64,000 bases of DNA from Spirochaetia bacterium (GTDB lineage: Bacteria > Spirochaetota > Spirochaetia > Sphaerochaetales > Sphaerochaetaceae): contig JAKVOU010000001.1 of assembly GCA_022482625.1 (NCBI GenBank), positions 1,970,784 to 2,034,783 of the forward strand, in the 5' to 3' direction. A program made the position numbers and the translations under genes. Numbering within the stretch: the stretch's first letter is position 1; each line of letters starts with the position of its first letter. The notes under the pieces are model-generated. The model worked only from the letters and a program-made list of their open reading frames with translations. It made no database searches and was not told where the DNA came from. Shown here in pieces: positions 1-8,607 of this stretch.

Positions 1-40
1 TCCTGCTGAAATGGACAATATCTTTGCCCATCAATGGTAA
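1..40 (+). CDS. C-terminal end of an unidentified upstream gene (partial)
   Basis: The second reading frame is open from the window edge and ends with a TAA at 38-40, giving the tail PAEMDNIFAHQW. It stops five bases before the -35 of the next gene. Too little is visible to name the product, and it may not be a real gene. Confidence 0.35.
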   Translation, partial: PAEMDNIFAHQW

Positions 41-44
41 GCCT

Positions 45-73
45 TTGCCATACAAGGCATACCGGAGTATAGT
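45..73 (+). promoter_or_regulatory. Promoter of the YigZ-family gene, leaderless geometry
   Basis: TTGCCA (45-50), a 17-base spacer and TATAGT (68-73) are followed by exactly six bases and then the ATG at 80. The predicted transcription start is therefore the A of the start codon. A GGAG lies at 64-67, but it is inside the promoter and would not be in this transcript. Confidence 0.6.
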
Positions 74-79
74 AAATAT

Positions 80-679
80 ATGAAAGTTCCCATAGATACG
101 GCCAGAGCAAACCTGGAAATAAAAAAATCAAAATTCATAGCAATTGCCTATCCTTGTACAACCTTGCAGGAAGTCAAGCAACTGGTTACAGAAACAAAAG
201 CAGCATATCCGGATGCTACCCACGTAGTCCATGCTGCAATAGTCGGCCCTACAGGAACAAGTTTTTCCTTCAGTGATGACCATGAACCTAAAAATACGGC
301 AGGACGGCCTGCTTTTGAAGTCTTGAGAGGAAGTGGCATCACGGACATTGCCGTCATGATCATCCGATACTTCGGCGGGACTTTGCTGGGTACCGGTGGC
401 TTGGTAAGGGCTTACGGAGACAGCATGAAGGCTGTATTGGAAAAAACAAAGACTGAAGAATTGGTCCTGAAGAAAAATTTTTCCCTGCAGACCTCATATG
501 ACCTGTTCGAACCAATCAAGGCATTGCTTGAACAAGCCGGATGCACCATTGCTGAAGAAACCTTTACTACGACAGTAGATTTTTCCGGTTCAATACCAGA
601 AACAGCATGTATGGAACTGGTCCGACAGGTTTCCGAACTTTCAAAAGGAAAGGATACTATCATTTTCTCATCAGTCTGA
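80..679 (+). CDS. YigZ / IMPACT family protein (UPF0029)
   Basis: This 199-residue protein has the usual length for bacterial YigZ. Residues 96-113 carry the family signature (RYFGG followed by a Gly-rich GTGGLVRAYG stretch), and the C-terminal part matches the second, DUF1949-type domain. Human IMPACT and yeast YIH1 regulate translation through GCN2; the bacterial role is unknown, with a link to ribosome or RNA function only suggested. The gene is convergent with the peptidase gene, with five bases between the stop codons, so there is no room for a separate terminator. It is probably leaderless (promoter at 45-73). Family assignment is firm; function is not. Confidence 0.9.
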   Translation: MKVPIDTARANLEIKKSKFIAIAYPCTTLQEVKQLVTETKAAYPDATHVVHAAIVGPTGTSFSFSDDHEPKNTAGRPAFEVLRGSGITDIAVMIIRYFGGTLLGTGGLVRAYGDSMKAVLEKTKTEELVLKKNFSLQTSYDLFEPIKALLEQAGCTIAEETFTTTVDFSGSIPETACMELVRQVSELSKGKDTIIFSSV

Positions 680-684
680 CTGTT

Positions 685-2109
685 TTAATCTTTCTTGGTA
701 AGCTTATGGATATCCAATTCAGGAAAAGAGACTTCATCCTCATCTGTTTTTGCATCCAAAATGATTTCCTCTTCGTCAAACCGACCTTCATCAACGATCT
801 GGCACAGTCGTATAGAAAGCGAAATTGCTTTTTCCAACGCATGGATATCAATCTTATCCAGGGTATCTTCTTCAGTATGATAGTACTGATGACTTCTGCC
901 CTCACAGGAAACTCCCATCAGCGTACAGGCTTCTATACCGGCACGATAGCCTTCTGCAGCATCAGTTCCACCACAAAACATCGGAAGGGGGCCTGTTTTT
1001 ACTTTATATCCCATTGCCTGCGCAATCTGTTTGCATTTACCGGCAAATTTGACTGAAAGCTGTTGTGTACCATTGATATCTGTATCAAGAAAAATCAGCT
1101 CAGAACTATCATACAGGCAGTCAAAGTTCAGTTGTAAGCCATGTTTCAAAAGAGAACTGTATTTGTCGAACCATGCACGGGAACCTCTGAGGCCTTCTTC
1201 TTCTCCATCAAAAGATGCAAAGATCACACGGGTATGCTTCAAAGCTTTCCCGTTTTCTTTTCTCCAATGAAAAAATCTGGCAAGCTCGATTTCCATGGCA
1301 ACTGAAGCAAGATTATCTCCTGCACCAGGAGAAAACTCATCAGAAAAAAACTTCTTCAGAGGAAGCAGCAAAGGAAAACAAACCAAGAAAATTACCAAGA
1401 ATACTACCGAGCCAACAGGAGGAAATCCTATGGCAAACAACCGACCTGTAAAAATTTCAACAAACAGCTGTACCAATAAAAGTATTCCTATCATGAAAAA
1501 AAGCCCGAATGGAACAAGAACCTTGACTAGATAATCCTTCTTACTTGTTCTGCTGAATGCCGAAATAGGGGCACTGTCATGGTGCGCAGAGAACAAGACA
1601 GTATGTGTGACTTCTTCTTCAGGTTCTATGATACCATGGACATTGCGGCCTTTTTTTCCTTTGAAACGTTTTTCCATCCAAGATATCGGACGGTATAAAA
1701 TGAATTGCCTGATTACCATAAAAGCAAAAAAGACATATATCAGACCTGCAGTAACAGGAAAGCCAAAAAAAAGTAAGATAATGACGAGAAGATACACATA
1801 AGGCATCTGTCCAATCCACGATATATATCCATCTCCATGATGGATAAAATCCTGTTGCGTAGTGATATCACAGTATCGGCTGAACAAATCCTTGATTTTT
1901 TCCGCAGCCTTCAGACAACTTTCGGAACCGCTGGGACGAGGCCCGAATAAGGTCAGTATGTGCTTTGTAACCTCCAATGCCTTCTGAGCCAATACTCCGG
2001 CTTTGAGCGTTTCAACATCTTTTTGACGAGAACTATATATATGTTTGGAAAGCAAGGCATCATTGCCCTTTCTCTTCTCCCTTTTCCTAAAAAGTTTTTT
2101 CAGTTCCAT
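685..2109 (-). CDS. Membrane-associated M28 family metallopeptidase
   Basis: A zinc aminopeptidase-like protein of 474 residues. The binuclear metal site is complete: HHD in SAHHDSAP, Asp in GAGDN, the Glu pair in DGEEEG, Asp in GGTDAAE and His in YYHTEEDT. Two hydrophobic blocks, one near residues 105-145 and one near 205-265 (just after the HHD motif), suggest membrane anchoring with an inserted helical region. The frame is open further upstream to a TTG at 2154, but I chose the ATG at 2109 because a TTGACA-17-CATCTT promoter ends six bases before it and would remove the upstream codons from the mRNA. Substrate unknown; probably turnover of exported or membrane peptides. Confidence 0.85.
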   Translation of the reverse strand: MELKKLFRKREKRKGNDALLSKHIYSSRQKDVETLKAGVLAQKALEVTKHILTLFGPRPSGSESCLKAAEKIKDLFSRYCDITTQQDFIHHGDGYISWIGQMPYVYLLVIILLFFGFPVTAGLIYVFFAFMVIRQFILYRPISWMEKRFKGKKGRNVHGIIEPEEEVTHTVLFSAHHDSAPISAFSRTSKKDYLVKVLVPFGLFFMIGILLLVQLFVEIFTGRLFAIGFPPVGSVVFLVIFLVCFPLLLPLKKFFSDEFSPGAGDNLASVAMEIELARFFHWRKENGKALKHTRVIFASFDGEEEGLRGSRAWFDKYSSLLKHGLQLNFDCLYDSSELIFLDTDINGTQQLSVKFAGKCKQIAQAMGYKVKTGPLPMFCGGTDAAEGYRAGIEACTLMGVSCEGRSHQYYHTEEDTLDKIDIHALEKAISLSIRLCQIVDEGRFDEEEIILDAKTDEDEVSFPELDIHKLTKKD

Positions 2110-2115
2110 ACAGGA

Positions 2116-2144
2116 AAGATGGCGCTGTCTGGAAAATATGTCAA
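2116..2144 (-). promoter_or_regulatory. Promoter of the M28 peptidase gene, leaderless geometry
   Basis: On the minus strand TTGACA (2139-2144), a 17-base spacer and CATCTT (2116-2121) are followed by six bases and the ATG at 2109. The -35 is perfect and the -10 is weak. No Shine-Dalgarno sequence precedes the ATG. Confidence 0.45.
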
Positions 2145-2318
2145 GAAACAACAATCAATTGTCTGAGAACTTTTTATTGAGACAATAACGAACAAACAAG
2201 CAGCAAAAAACCTGCTGAGCAGGCAAAAAGGAAGCAAATAAGCCCAGATGTCAATCATCCGCTTGACATTCAGCTTATGTAACCACTATATTAGCACTTG
2301 CTGAAAACTAATATTTAT

Positions 2319-2403
2319 GGAGAGATGGCCGAGGGGTCGATGGCGGTTGTCTTGAAAACAACAGAGGGGAAACTCTCCGGGGGTTCGAATCCCTCTCTCT
2401 CCG
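2319..2403 (+). tRNA. tRNA-Ser (anticodon TGA)
   Basis: The seven-base acceptor stem GGAGAGA pairs with TCTCTCC, the anticodon loop is CTTGAAA within TTGTCTTGAAAACAA, a long variable arm is present and the T loop contains GGTTCGAATCC. The length of 85 nt is typical of a class II serine tRNA. The 3' CCA is not encoded. Confidence 0.95.
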
Positions 2404-2429
2404 TAGCATATTCGTTATCCTTGGCAAAT

Positions 2430-2516
2430 GGAGAGGTGCGAGAGCGGCCGAATCGGGCTCCCTGCTAAGGAGTTGACCTGGTAACGGGTCCGGGGGTTCG
2501 AATCCCCCCTTCTCCG
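2430..2516 (+). tRNA. tRNA-Ser (anticodon GCT)
   Basis: GGAGAGG pairs with CTTCTCC with one G-U pair, the anticodon arm is CTCCCTGCTAAGGAG, a long variable arm follows, and the T loop is GGTTCGAATCC. It has 87 nt and no encoded CCA. It lies 26 bases after the other serine tRNA, and the two are probably one transcript ending at 2563. Confidence 0.95.
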
Positions 2517-2526
2517 AAATAAAAGA

Positions 2527-2563
2527 AACAAGTCTAGGGAAATACCTTGGACTTGTTTTTTTT
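2527..2563 (+). terminator. Rho-independent terminator of the tRNA-Ser pair
   Basis: AACAAGTC and GACTTGTT form the stem, with an inner AGG/CCT pairing, followed by eight T residues. Confidence 0.8.
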
Positions 2564-3063
2564 GAAAAATGATGGGTCTTGTATTTCAGTTTCAAAAAAG
2601 GCCCTGGGGAACTACAGTCTGTCTTTACTGCTTTGAGAACTGTATTTCCCTGGAATTTTCGTGAATATCCGATCCAACCTTTTCTGTCCTTATTTCAAAA
2701 AAATCAGCAAAAATAAGTGGATATGAAATAAAATCATCCGTAAAATAAGCTATTTAAAAATTACTTAAACCAATTAATTCAAAGAACTTCACAAGTTTTC
2801 TTATCAAGGTATTTGTTTCAATTTTTCTATAAATGGAATTTATTTACTTATTCATATTATAGTTATTTCCTTATTATCAAATGCACCAATTATATATTGC
2901 TTTGCAATTTTACTTCAGAACGCAAAATCCTCATATATAAAAATCAAATACTAATATATGAAATAAATAGATGAGAATATATAATTGACAGTTTGATATA
3001 CTCCATTAAACTGCAATTATAAATAATAACTGTGTTTTTAAAACCACAGATAAGGAGTATAAA
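2564..3063. other. AT-rich intergenic region upstream of the aldolase operon
   Basis: No gene is visible. An imperfect inverted repeat (GGGGAACTACAGT at 2606-2618 against ACTGTATTTCCC at 2639-2650) could form an RNA hairpin, though no T-run follows. A TTGACA lies at 2985 but no convincing -10 is at the right distance. A clear ribosome binding site (AAGGAG) precedes the ATG at 3064. Confidence 0.5.
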
Positions 3064-3861
3064 ATGATTAAAGAAAACTTATTAAGAAAGGCATTGGATA
3101 CACATAAACCGACTGTAGCAACAAGAATCTGGAGTACGTGGCCTACGGTCGTAGAAGCCTGTGCTGCTTCCGGTAATTTTGATTATGTAGAATTTGTTGC
3201 AGAATATTCTCCGTTTGACCAACATGATTTGGAAAATTGGGTACGGGCATGTGAACTTGGCGGCATTGCATCAATGATCAAGGTCGATTTCCAAAACAGA
3301 AACTATGTTGCTCAGAGAGCTTTGGCTTGTGGATTCCAATCCATTATGTTCACTGACCATAAGACTGCAGAAGAAGTTGAGGCAACTTTGCATGCCATCA
3401 GCCCGGACAGCAAGCAATATGGAGGCCGCTTCGGTTATCCCAATGCCCGATGGATAGGCTACCAGCCTCATTTGAGTCAGACTGAGTATGCCAAGATGGT
3501 ACACTCTGCCGTAAAATCATTCATGATTGAAAAAAAAGAGGCAATGGACAATATTGAAGAAATCTGTTCTATCAAAGGTGTTGATATGGTACAGTTCGGG
3601 CCTTCCGATTATAGTATGAGCCTGGGTTGGGATGCAAAGGACCATAAGGAAGATATACGTAAGGTAGAAGAAAAAATGATACGTACAGCCCTTGACCATG
3701 GGGTTGCTCCCCGCTGTGAATGTGATTCAATTGAAAAAATGCAATATTATATGGATCTTGGTGTCAGGAATTTCTGTATAGGAGACCAATTCCGCATTCT
3801 TGATGCTTATTGGAAAGGTACATGCGGTAAAGCCAAAGACCTTGCAGCGACCCTGAAATAA
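3064..3861 (+). CDS. HpcH/HpaI family aldolase
   Basis: A class II, metal-dependent pyruvate-type aldolase of 265 residues. The IEKKEAMDNIEEI segment supplies the metal-binding Glu and the following FGPSDYSMSLG segment the metal-binding Asp, in the family's usual spacing. Relatives cleave 2-keto-4-hydroxy acids such as 2-keto-3-deoxyglucarate or 4-hydroxy-2-oxoheptanedioate into pyruvate (or a close relative) and an aldehyde. It is first in an operon with two D-2-hydroxyacid dehydrogenases and a GntP permease, which suggests cleavage of a sugar-acid-derived keto acid followed by reduction of a product. The exact substrate cannot be read from sequence. Confidence 0.85.
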   Translation: MIKENLLRKALDTHKPTVATRIWSTWPTVVEACAASGNFDYVEFVAEYSPFDQHDLENWVRACELGGIASMIKVDFQNRNYVAQRALACGFQSIMFTDHKTAEEVEATLHAISPDSKQYGGRFGYPNARWIGYQPHLSQTEYAKMVHSAVKSFMIEKKEAMDNIEEICSIKGVDMVQFGPSDYSMSLGWDAKDHKEDIRKVEEKMIRTALDHGVAPRCECDSIEKMQYYMDLGVRNFCIGDQFRILDAYWKGTCGKAKDLAATLK

Positions 3862-3875
3862 AAGAGGAAAGACCA

Positions 3876-4838
3876 ATGAAAAAAATACTACTTACTTATC
3901 CTGTACCGGCACAGACACTTGACCAATTCACAAAAGATTTCAGCCTTACCGTTGCAGACCACAAATTAAGTCACGAAGAAGTTGTCTCAGCTGTTAAGGA
4001 ATACAACGGACTGTTTGTTTTTGGAGTCAAGGCTGACAGACAAGTCATGGACGCCGGGAAGAAACTCGAAGTCATAGCAAATTTTGGTGTCGGTTATGAC
4101 AATATCGATTGGAAATATGCGACAGAAAAAGGAATTGCAGTAGTCAATACACCTACTCAGGTTACTGATGCAACAGCAGAACATACCCTTGCCTTGATCA
4201 TTTCCACCATGCGCGATATTGCTGGTTATGACCGGGAATTGCGACAAGGTGTCTGGAAAACTCCCTTGTTTTCAGATCGGGCAACAGAGCTTACTGATCG
4301 GACACTGGGCGTTATCGGTTTTGGCCGTATAGGAAAGGCAGTTGCAAAGAAAGCTACAGGAATCGGTATGAATGTCATTTATTATGATGTATACCGCGCA
4401 CAACCGGAACTTGAAAAAGAATATAAGGTTACCTATATGGAATTTGACAAAGTCCTTGCCAATAGTGATTGTATTACGTTGCATATGCCCTTTACAGAGA
4501 AAAACCGACATCTGTTCAACCTTGAAACTTTCAGAAAAATGAAAAAAACAGCTTATTTCATCAATTGTGCACGAGGTCCGATCGTCAATGAAAAAGATCT
4601 GGCAAGGGCCCTGCAGGAAGGTATCATAAAAGGAGCAGGATTGGACGTCTTTGAGAATGAGCCGCATCCTTCACCCGAATTATTACAGTTAAGTAATATT
4701 ACGCTGACTCCACATGTGGCAAGTTCTACGATGAAAGCCCGTCTGGGAATGGCAAAGGAAGCACTTTCAGGCATTGCTGCTGTATTGAAGGGAAATATCC
4801 CTTATAATGTCATCAACCCTGAAGTATTGAAAAAATAA
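3876..4838 (+). CDS. D-2-hydroxyacid dehydrogenase (first of two)
   Basis: A 320-residue NAD(P)-dependent dehydrogenase of the D-isomer-specific family. The Rossmann motif GFGRIG is at 148-153 and the catalytic set is complete: Arg233 in CARGPIV, Glu262 in FENEP and His280 in TPHVASS. It starts 14 bases after the aldolase stop behind an AAGAGGAAAG ribosome binding site. Candidate reactions are glyoxylate/hydroxypyruvate or tartronate semialdehyde reduction, or oxidation of a D-hydroxy acid. The next gene encodes a divergent member of the same family, so the two probably act on different substrates. Confidence 0.85.
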   Translation: MKKILLTYPVPAQTLDQFTKDFSLTVADHKLSHEEVVSAVKEYNGLFVFGVKADRQVMDAGKKLEVIANFGVGYDNIDWKYATEKGIAVVNTPTQVTDATAEHTLALIISTMRDIAGYDRELRQGVWKTPLFSDRATELTDRTLGVIGFGRIGKAVAKKATGIGMNVIYYDVYRAQPELEKEYKVTYMEFDKVLANSDCITLHMPFTEKNRHLFNLETFRKMKKTAYFINCARGPIVNEKDLARALQEGIIKGAGLDVFENEPHPSPELLQLSNITLTPHVASSTMKARLGMAKEALSGIAAVLKGNIPYNVINPEVLKK

Positions 4839-4848
4839 GGAGAGACAG

Positions 4849-5817
4849 ATGGACATAGTTATTTTGGACGGTTATACGGAAAATCCTGGAGACTTGTCTT
4901 GGGATGGGATGAAAGAGTTGGGGTCCCTTACTGTATATGACAGGACGTCATTGACAGATAAAGCCGAAATCATCAAACGAATCGGCAATGCAGGTATCAT
5001 CATCACAAACAAGACTCCGATTGACCGTATGGTCTTTGATGCCTGTCCCTCAATCAAATACGTAGGGCTGCTTGCAACCGGATATAATGTAGTTGATGTT
5101 GCATATGCAAAGGAAAAAAATATCCCTGTTACAAATATCCCGACCTATGGTACTGCCGCTGTCGGCCAATTTGCCATCGGACTACTACTGGAAATCTGTC
5201 ATCATATAGGCCATCACGACCAAGCAGTCCATGAAGGACGCTGGGAACAAAATCCTGACTGGTGCTTCTGGGACTATCCCTTGATTGAGTTGGCCGGCAT
5301 GAATATGGGAATCATAGGTTTTGGCAGAATCGGACAGACCACAGGCCGGATTGCCCAAGCATTGGGCATGAAGGTCCTCGCCTATGATGCATACAGAAAT
5401 CCTGCATTGGAAAGCACGACTTGCAAATATGTTGAGTTGGATACACTTTTTTCACAATCTGATGTCATTTGCCTCCATTGTCCTCTGTTCCCGGAAACAA
5501 AAGGTATAATCAATAAGCAGAATATTGCAAAAATGAAAGATGGAGTAATCATAATCAACAATTCCAGAGGTCCGTTGGTTGTTGAAAAGGACCTGAAAGA
5601 AGCATTGGACAGTGGAAAAGTTGCAGCGGCAGGAGTCGACGTCGTTTCAACGGAACCAATAAAAAAGGACAATCCGTTGCTATCGGCAAAGAACTGTATC
5701 ATTACCCCGCACATATCTTGGGCTCCGAAAGCTTCGCGGCAAAGACTTATGGATATTGCCGTAAACAATGTCAGGGCATTTCTTGCAGGAAAACCGGTGA
5801 ATGTAGTCAATAAATAA
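4849..5817 (+). CDS. D-2-hydroxyacid dehydrogenase (second of two), glycerate dehydrogenase-like
   Basis: 322 residues with the Rossmann motif GFGRIG at 157-162 and catalytic Arg240 (NSRGPLV), Glu269 (VSTEP) and His288 (TPHISW). The Trp- and His-rich stretch near 130-145 (RWEQNPDWCFWDYP) is typical of the HprA/glycerate dehydrogenase branch. The gene begins 10 bases after the previous stop with AAGGAGAG in front. In this operon it most likely reduces hydroxypyruvate or a related aldolase product. It shares only the family core with its neighbour, so this is not a recent duplication. Confidence 0.85.
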   Translation: MDIVILDGYTENPGDLSWDGMKELGSLTVYDRTSLTDKAEIIKRIGNAGIIITNKTPIDRMVFDACPSIKYVGLLATGYNVVDVAYAKEKNIPVTNIPTYGTAAVGQFAIGLLLEICHHIGHHDQAVHEGRWEQNPDWCFWDYPLIELAGMNMGIIGFGRIGQTTGRIAQALGMKVLAYDAYRNPALESTTCKYVELDTLFSQSDVICLHCPLFPETKGIINKQNIAKMKDGVIIINNSRGPLVVEKDLKEALDSGKVAAAGVDVVSTEPIKKDNPLLSAKNCIITPHISWAPKASRQRLMDIAVNNVRAFLAGKPVNVVNK

Positions 5818-5954
5818 GTTTGTTTTGCAAAACAACAAAAACATAGAGACAATAGGAGATTTTATTCCAGCAAATAGTTAGTTTATAAACATTTTTATGT
5901 TATGAACCTATCTCAAAGAGGCATCTAGAAAAACAATACAAAAGGAGGTTTTGT

Positions 5955-7361
5955 ATGGGTCGTTTTTTCCTTGTGCTTGTACTTGCTGTTGTCGTACTTG
6001 TCTTGCTGATTGTCAAATTCGGAGTACATCCTGTCATTTCATTGTTCATAGGAGGCATGATTGCAGGAATGGGCTTCGGTTATGGACTGAAAGGAACCAT
6101 CACTACATATACTGCAGGTTTTGGTTCAACATTAGGTGGCATCGGCTGTACCATAATATTCGGTTCAATCATTGCCCAGGGAATCAGAGATACGGGCTCT
6201 GTCAAGTCATTGGTCAATTTCTTTACCAGACTGTCAAAAGGTAAAAATATGGAATTGTCTACAGGACTTTCTTCATATATCATGTCAATACCCGTCTTCG
6301 GCGATATAACGGAAGTGCTGATGGCACCTTTGGCTTCTTTGATTTCAAAAAGAGCCAATAAATCGATGTCAACTATGGCAGGCTATACTATGCTCGGTTG
6401 TTCCCTGACACATTCTATGGTGCCACCGACACCAGGCATCCTTGCCGTAGCACTCCTTCTGGGCGCAGATTTGGGTATTGTCATTACCATGGGTATTATC
6501 ATCACTGTCATTGCATTTTTTCTCACATGGTTACTTACCCGGAACTGGGTCGCAAAAGAATATATTCCGCCCCGTTCAGATTATGTCATCGGTGTCGAAA
6601 AAATGAAAGGGAACGACTATCACGAGTTGTTGGTCGTCGAAGACAGATTGCCTGGTATCCTTGCTGCAGCTTCTCCGATCCTGGTCCCAGTCATTCTTAT
6701 TGCAGCTTCTTCCTTCGCCAACATGAACCTTGCAAAAGACAATATCGTACGACAAATCCTCAATGCCATAGGAGAAAGAAATATAGCATTGTTCATCGGT
6801 GTTATCATAACTTTCATTCTGGGTGCAACATATAAAGATAAAGTTTTGAAAAACCGGAAACAGTATAAAGGTGAGCAAGCAGGCATTTTCAAAACCATGG
6901 CTTTCAGTTGGGTCAATGAAGGCTTGGAAGTCGCATTGTTACCTTTGATCATCACAGCAATGGGCGGTGGACTAAGTGCCATAATAAAGGCTTATCCTAA
7001 TATCAAGGAACTTGGAAATCTGATTGCCAACGTACATTTTCCTGCAGCACTTGTACCTGTACTTATCGGTACCATCATGATGGTTTCCGTCGGTTCAAGA
7101 ACTACTGCAGGCATGACTGCTGCAGCAATCTGTGCACCTATCATGACCATCATGGGGTTGTCTCCCGTTGCAACGACCATTCTGATTGGCAGCGGTACAA
7201 TGATTGGCTCTCATGTCAGTGACAGCGGTTTTTGGATCGGGACATCTTTGTTTAATCTGAATACAAAACAAGGGCTCAAATATATTACATTACTGCAAGC
7301 TATCTGTGGTATTTTCTGTATTCTTTTGTCCCTTTCTTTTCTAAAGATCGGATTATTCTAA
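5955..7361 (+). CDS. GntP family gluconate/sugar-acid permease
   Basis: A 468-residue hydrophobic protein with many membrane segments. The conserved GntP region includes SIPVFGDITEVLMAPLAS, the HSMVPPTPG motif, and near the C-terminus GSRTTAGMTAA and GSHVSDSGFW. GntP transporters import gluconate, 2-keto-3-deoxy acids, D-glycerate or related hydroxy acids with protons or Na+. It follows the dehydrogenases after 137 bases and has its own strong AAAGGAGG. It probably brings in the hydroxy acid that the upstream enzymes metabolise. Confidence 0.9.
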   Translation: MGRFFLVLVLAVVVLVLLIVKFGVHPVISLFIGGMIAGMGFGYGLKGTITTYTAGFGSTLGGIGCTIIFGSIIAQGIRDTGSVKSLVNFFTRLSKGKNMELSTGLSSYIMSIPVFGDITEVLMAPLASLISKRANKSMSTMAGYTMLGCSLTHSMVPPTPGILAVALLLGADLGIVITMGIIITVIAFFLTWLLTRNWVAKEYIPPRSDYVIGVEKMKGNDYHELLVVEDRLPGILAAASPILVPVILIAASSFANMNLAKDNIVRQILNAIGERNIALFIGVIITFILGATYKDKVLKNRKQYKGEQAGIFKTMAFSWVNEGLEVALLPLIITAMGGGLSAIIKAYPNIKELGNLIANVHFPAALVPVLIGTIMMVSVGSRTTAGMTAAAICAPIMTIMGLSPVATTILIGSGTMIGSHVSDSGFWIGTSLFNLNTKQGLKYITLLQAICGIFCILLSLSFLKIGLF

Positions 7362-7406
7362 CTCCGCACTTCCTTTGGAACAATCAAGGACATCACCATA
7401 CGGTCT

Positions 7407-7444
7407 GCTCTTCGTGGAAAGCCAATTTCTCCGAAGAGCTTTTC
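7407..7444 (+). terminator. Terminator after the GntP gene
   Basis: GCTCTTCG (7407-7414) pairs perfectly with CGAAGAGC (7432-7439), followed by TTTT. It closes the 3064-7361 operon before the AraC gene. Confidence 0.7.
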
Positions 7445-7505
7445 TTGATTGACTTACACAAGTTCCCCTCAGATAATATATACAAAGAGGGAGGAAATAA
7501 CACAG

Positions 7506-8405
7506 ATGGAAAATGATTATCCCAAACTGGTCTCCAGGGAAGCAAAGCTCATCAAGGAACATGGCTTTGCCATTCATTTCCATAACGGAGGTCCGACAGG
7601 TTCTTGTTTTTATCATTTCCATGATTATTACGAAGCAAATTTATATCTCGGCAACAAAGAGCTAAACTACATTGCAAAGGGTACCATATATCCTCTTGTC
7701 AGAGGAGACATAGTCCTATGCAATATTTTTGAACCCCACTATTTCCAAACCCCAGAAAGTAAATATTATGAAAGGCTCAGCATCGGGGTCGATGCAAATT
7801 ATTTGCTCCGATATTCTACAGAAACAACAAACCTCCTGGCACTATTCAACCCTTCGCAAAAGCAGTATCCCATCTTGCATCTTCGCTATGACGGTTTGGA
7901 ACGGTTCTTGGAAATCCTCAGGCTTCTGCAAACCACAGAACAAGCAATAGACAGACAGTTGACAGAAGAAGCTCTGGCACATTTCTTTTTTGCTGTACTC
8001 TATGATGAATATGCAAAAGAAGATGAAAGCATTGCAACAGTGAAAAGCAACAATCGATACTTCAAAATCATTGGGGAATTGATTTCTTATATAGAAATGC
8101 ATCTTCAGGAGAAAATCTCACTTAAGGAATTATCGGGTGCAGTAAACTACAGTCCACAGTACATTTCGAAACTATTCAAGGAAATAACAAATTATTCGAT
8201 TGTAGAATACATTGTGGACAAGAGAATATCCCTTGCAAAGAAATTGCTCCGCGAAGACAACTTGATAACAAATATTGCAGCTCAATCTGGATTCAACAAT
8301 TACAGCTATTTTTACAAAGCATTTAAAAGACATGTAAAAATGAGTCCAGAAGAATATAGGCAACTTTGCCTTTCTGAAAAGAACAATAAAGAAGAAAAAA
8401 TATAG
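7506..8405 (+). CDS. AraC family transcriptional regulator
   Basis: 299 residues. The N-terminal half resembles a cupin-type sensor (FHFHDYYEANL and later PHYFQTPES), and the last 100 residues form the double helix-turn-helix of AraC proteins (ISLKELSGAVNYSPQYISKLF, then NLITNIAAQSGFNNYSYFYKAFKR). The start at 7506 is chosen because GGGAGG lies 11 bases upstream; the frame is open further back without a signal. Being directly downstream of the aldolase/dehydrogenase/GntP operon and on the same strand, it is the likely sugar-acid-responsive activator of that operon. Confidence 0.88.
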   Translation: MENDYPKLVSREAKLIKEHGFAIHFHNGGPTGSCFYHFHDYYEANLYLGNKELNYIAKGTIYPLVRGDIVLCNIFEPHYFQTPESKYYERLSIGVDANYLLRYSTETTNLLALFNPSQKQYPILHLRYDGLERFLEILRLLQTTEQAIDRQLTEEALAHFFFAVLYDEYAKEDESIATVKSNNRYFKIIGELISYIEMHLQEKISLKELSGAVNYSPQYISKLFKEITNYSIVEYIVDKRISLAKKLLREDNLITNIAAQSGFNNYSYFYKAFKRHVKMSPEEYRQLCLSEKNNKEEKI

Positions 8406-8607
8406 AATCCTTCATTCTGATATCACCGTCCTAAGTTTTTTCCTCAAACTGTAGCAGATAGACAAACATTGTTTTTTCTTGAAAAATGACAGCCATTTTT
8501 ATTTCTACTCGACCAGAAAAGAGCCTCAAAAATAATCTTGACAAAAAGCAACTATTATCATAAAAATATATTTATAATATTAATATGATATCATAGGAGA
8601 GTATATC

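Noticed and set aside
2308-2595. Minus-strand open frame across the tRNA genes
   Set aside because: It overlaps both tRNA-Ser genes completely; no coding similarity.
2985-3024. TTGACA at 2985 as -35 for the aldolase operon
   Set aside because: The nearest TATAAT-like sequence is about 26 bases downstream; no -10 at 16-18 bases.
8538-8578. TTGACA and TATAAT upstream of the SPFH gene as a promoter
   Set aside because: The spacing is about 29 bases; other combinations are weak, so no promoter is claimed.
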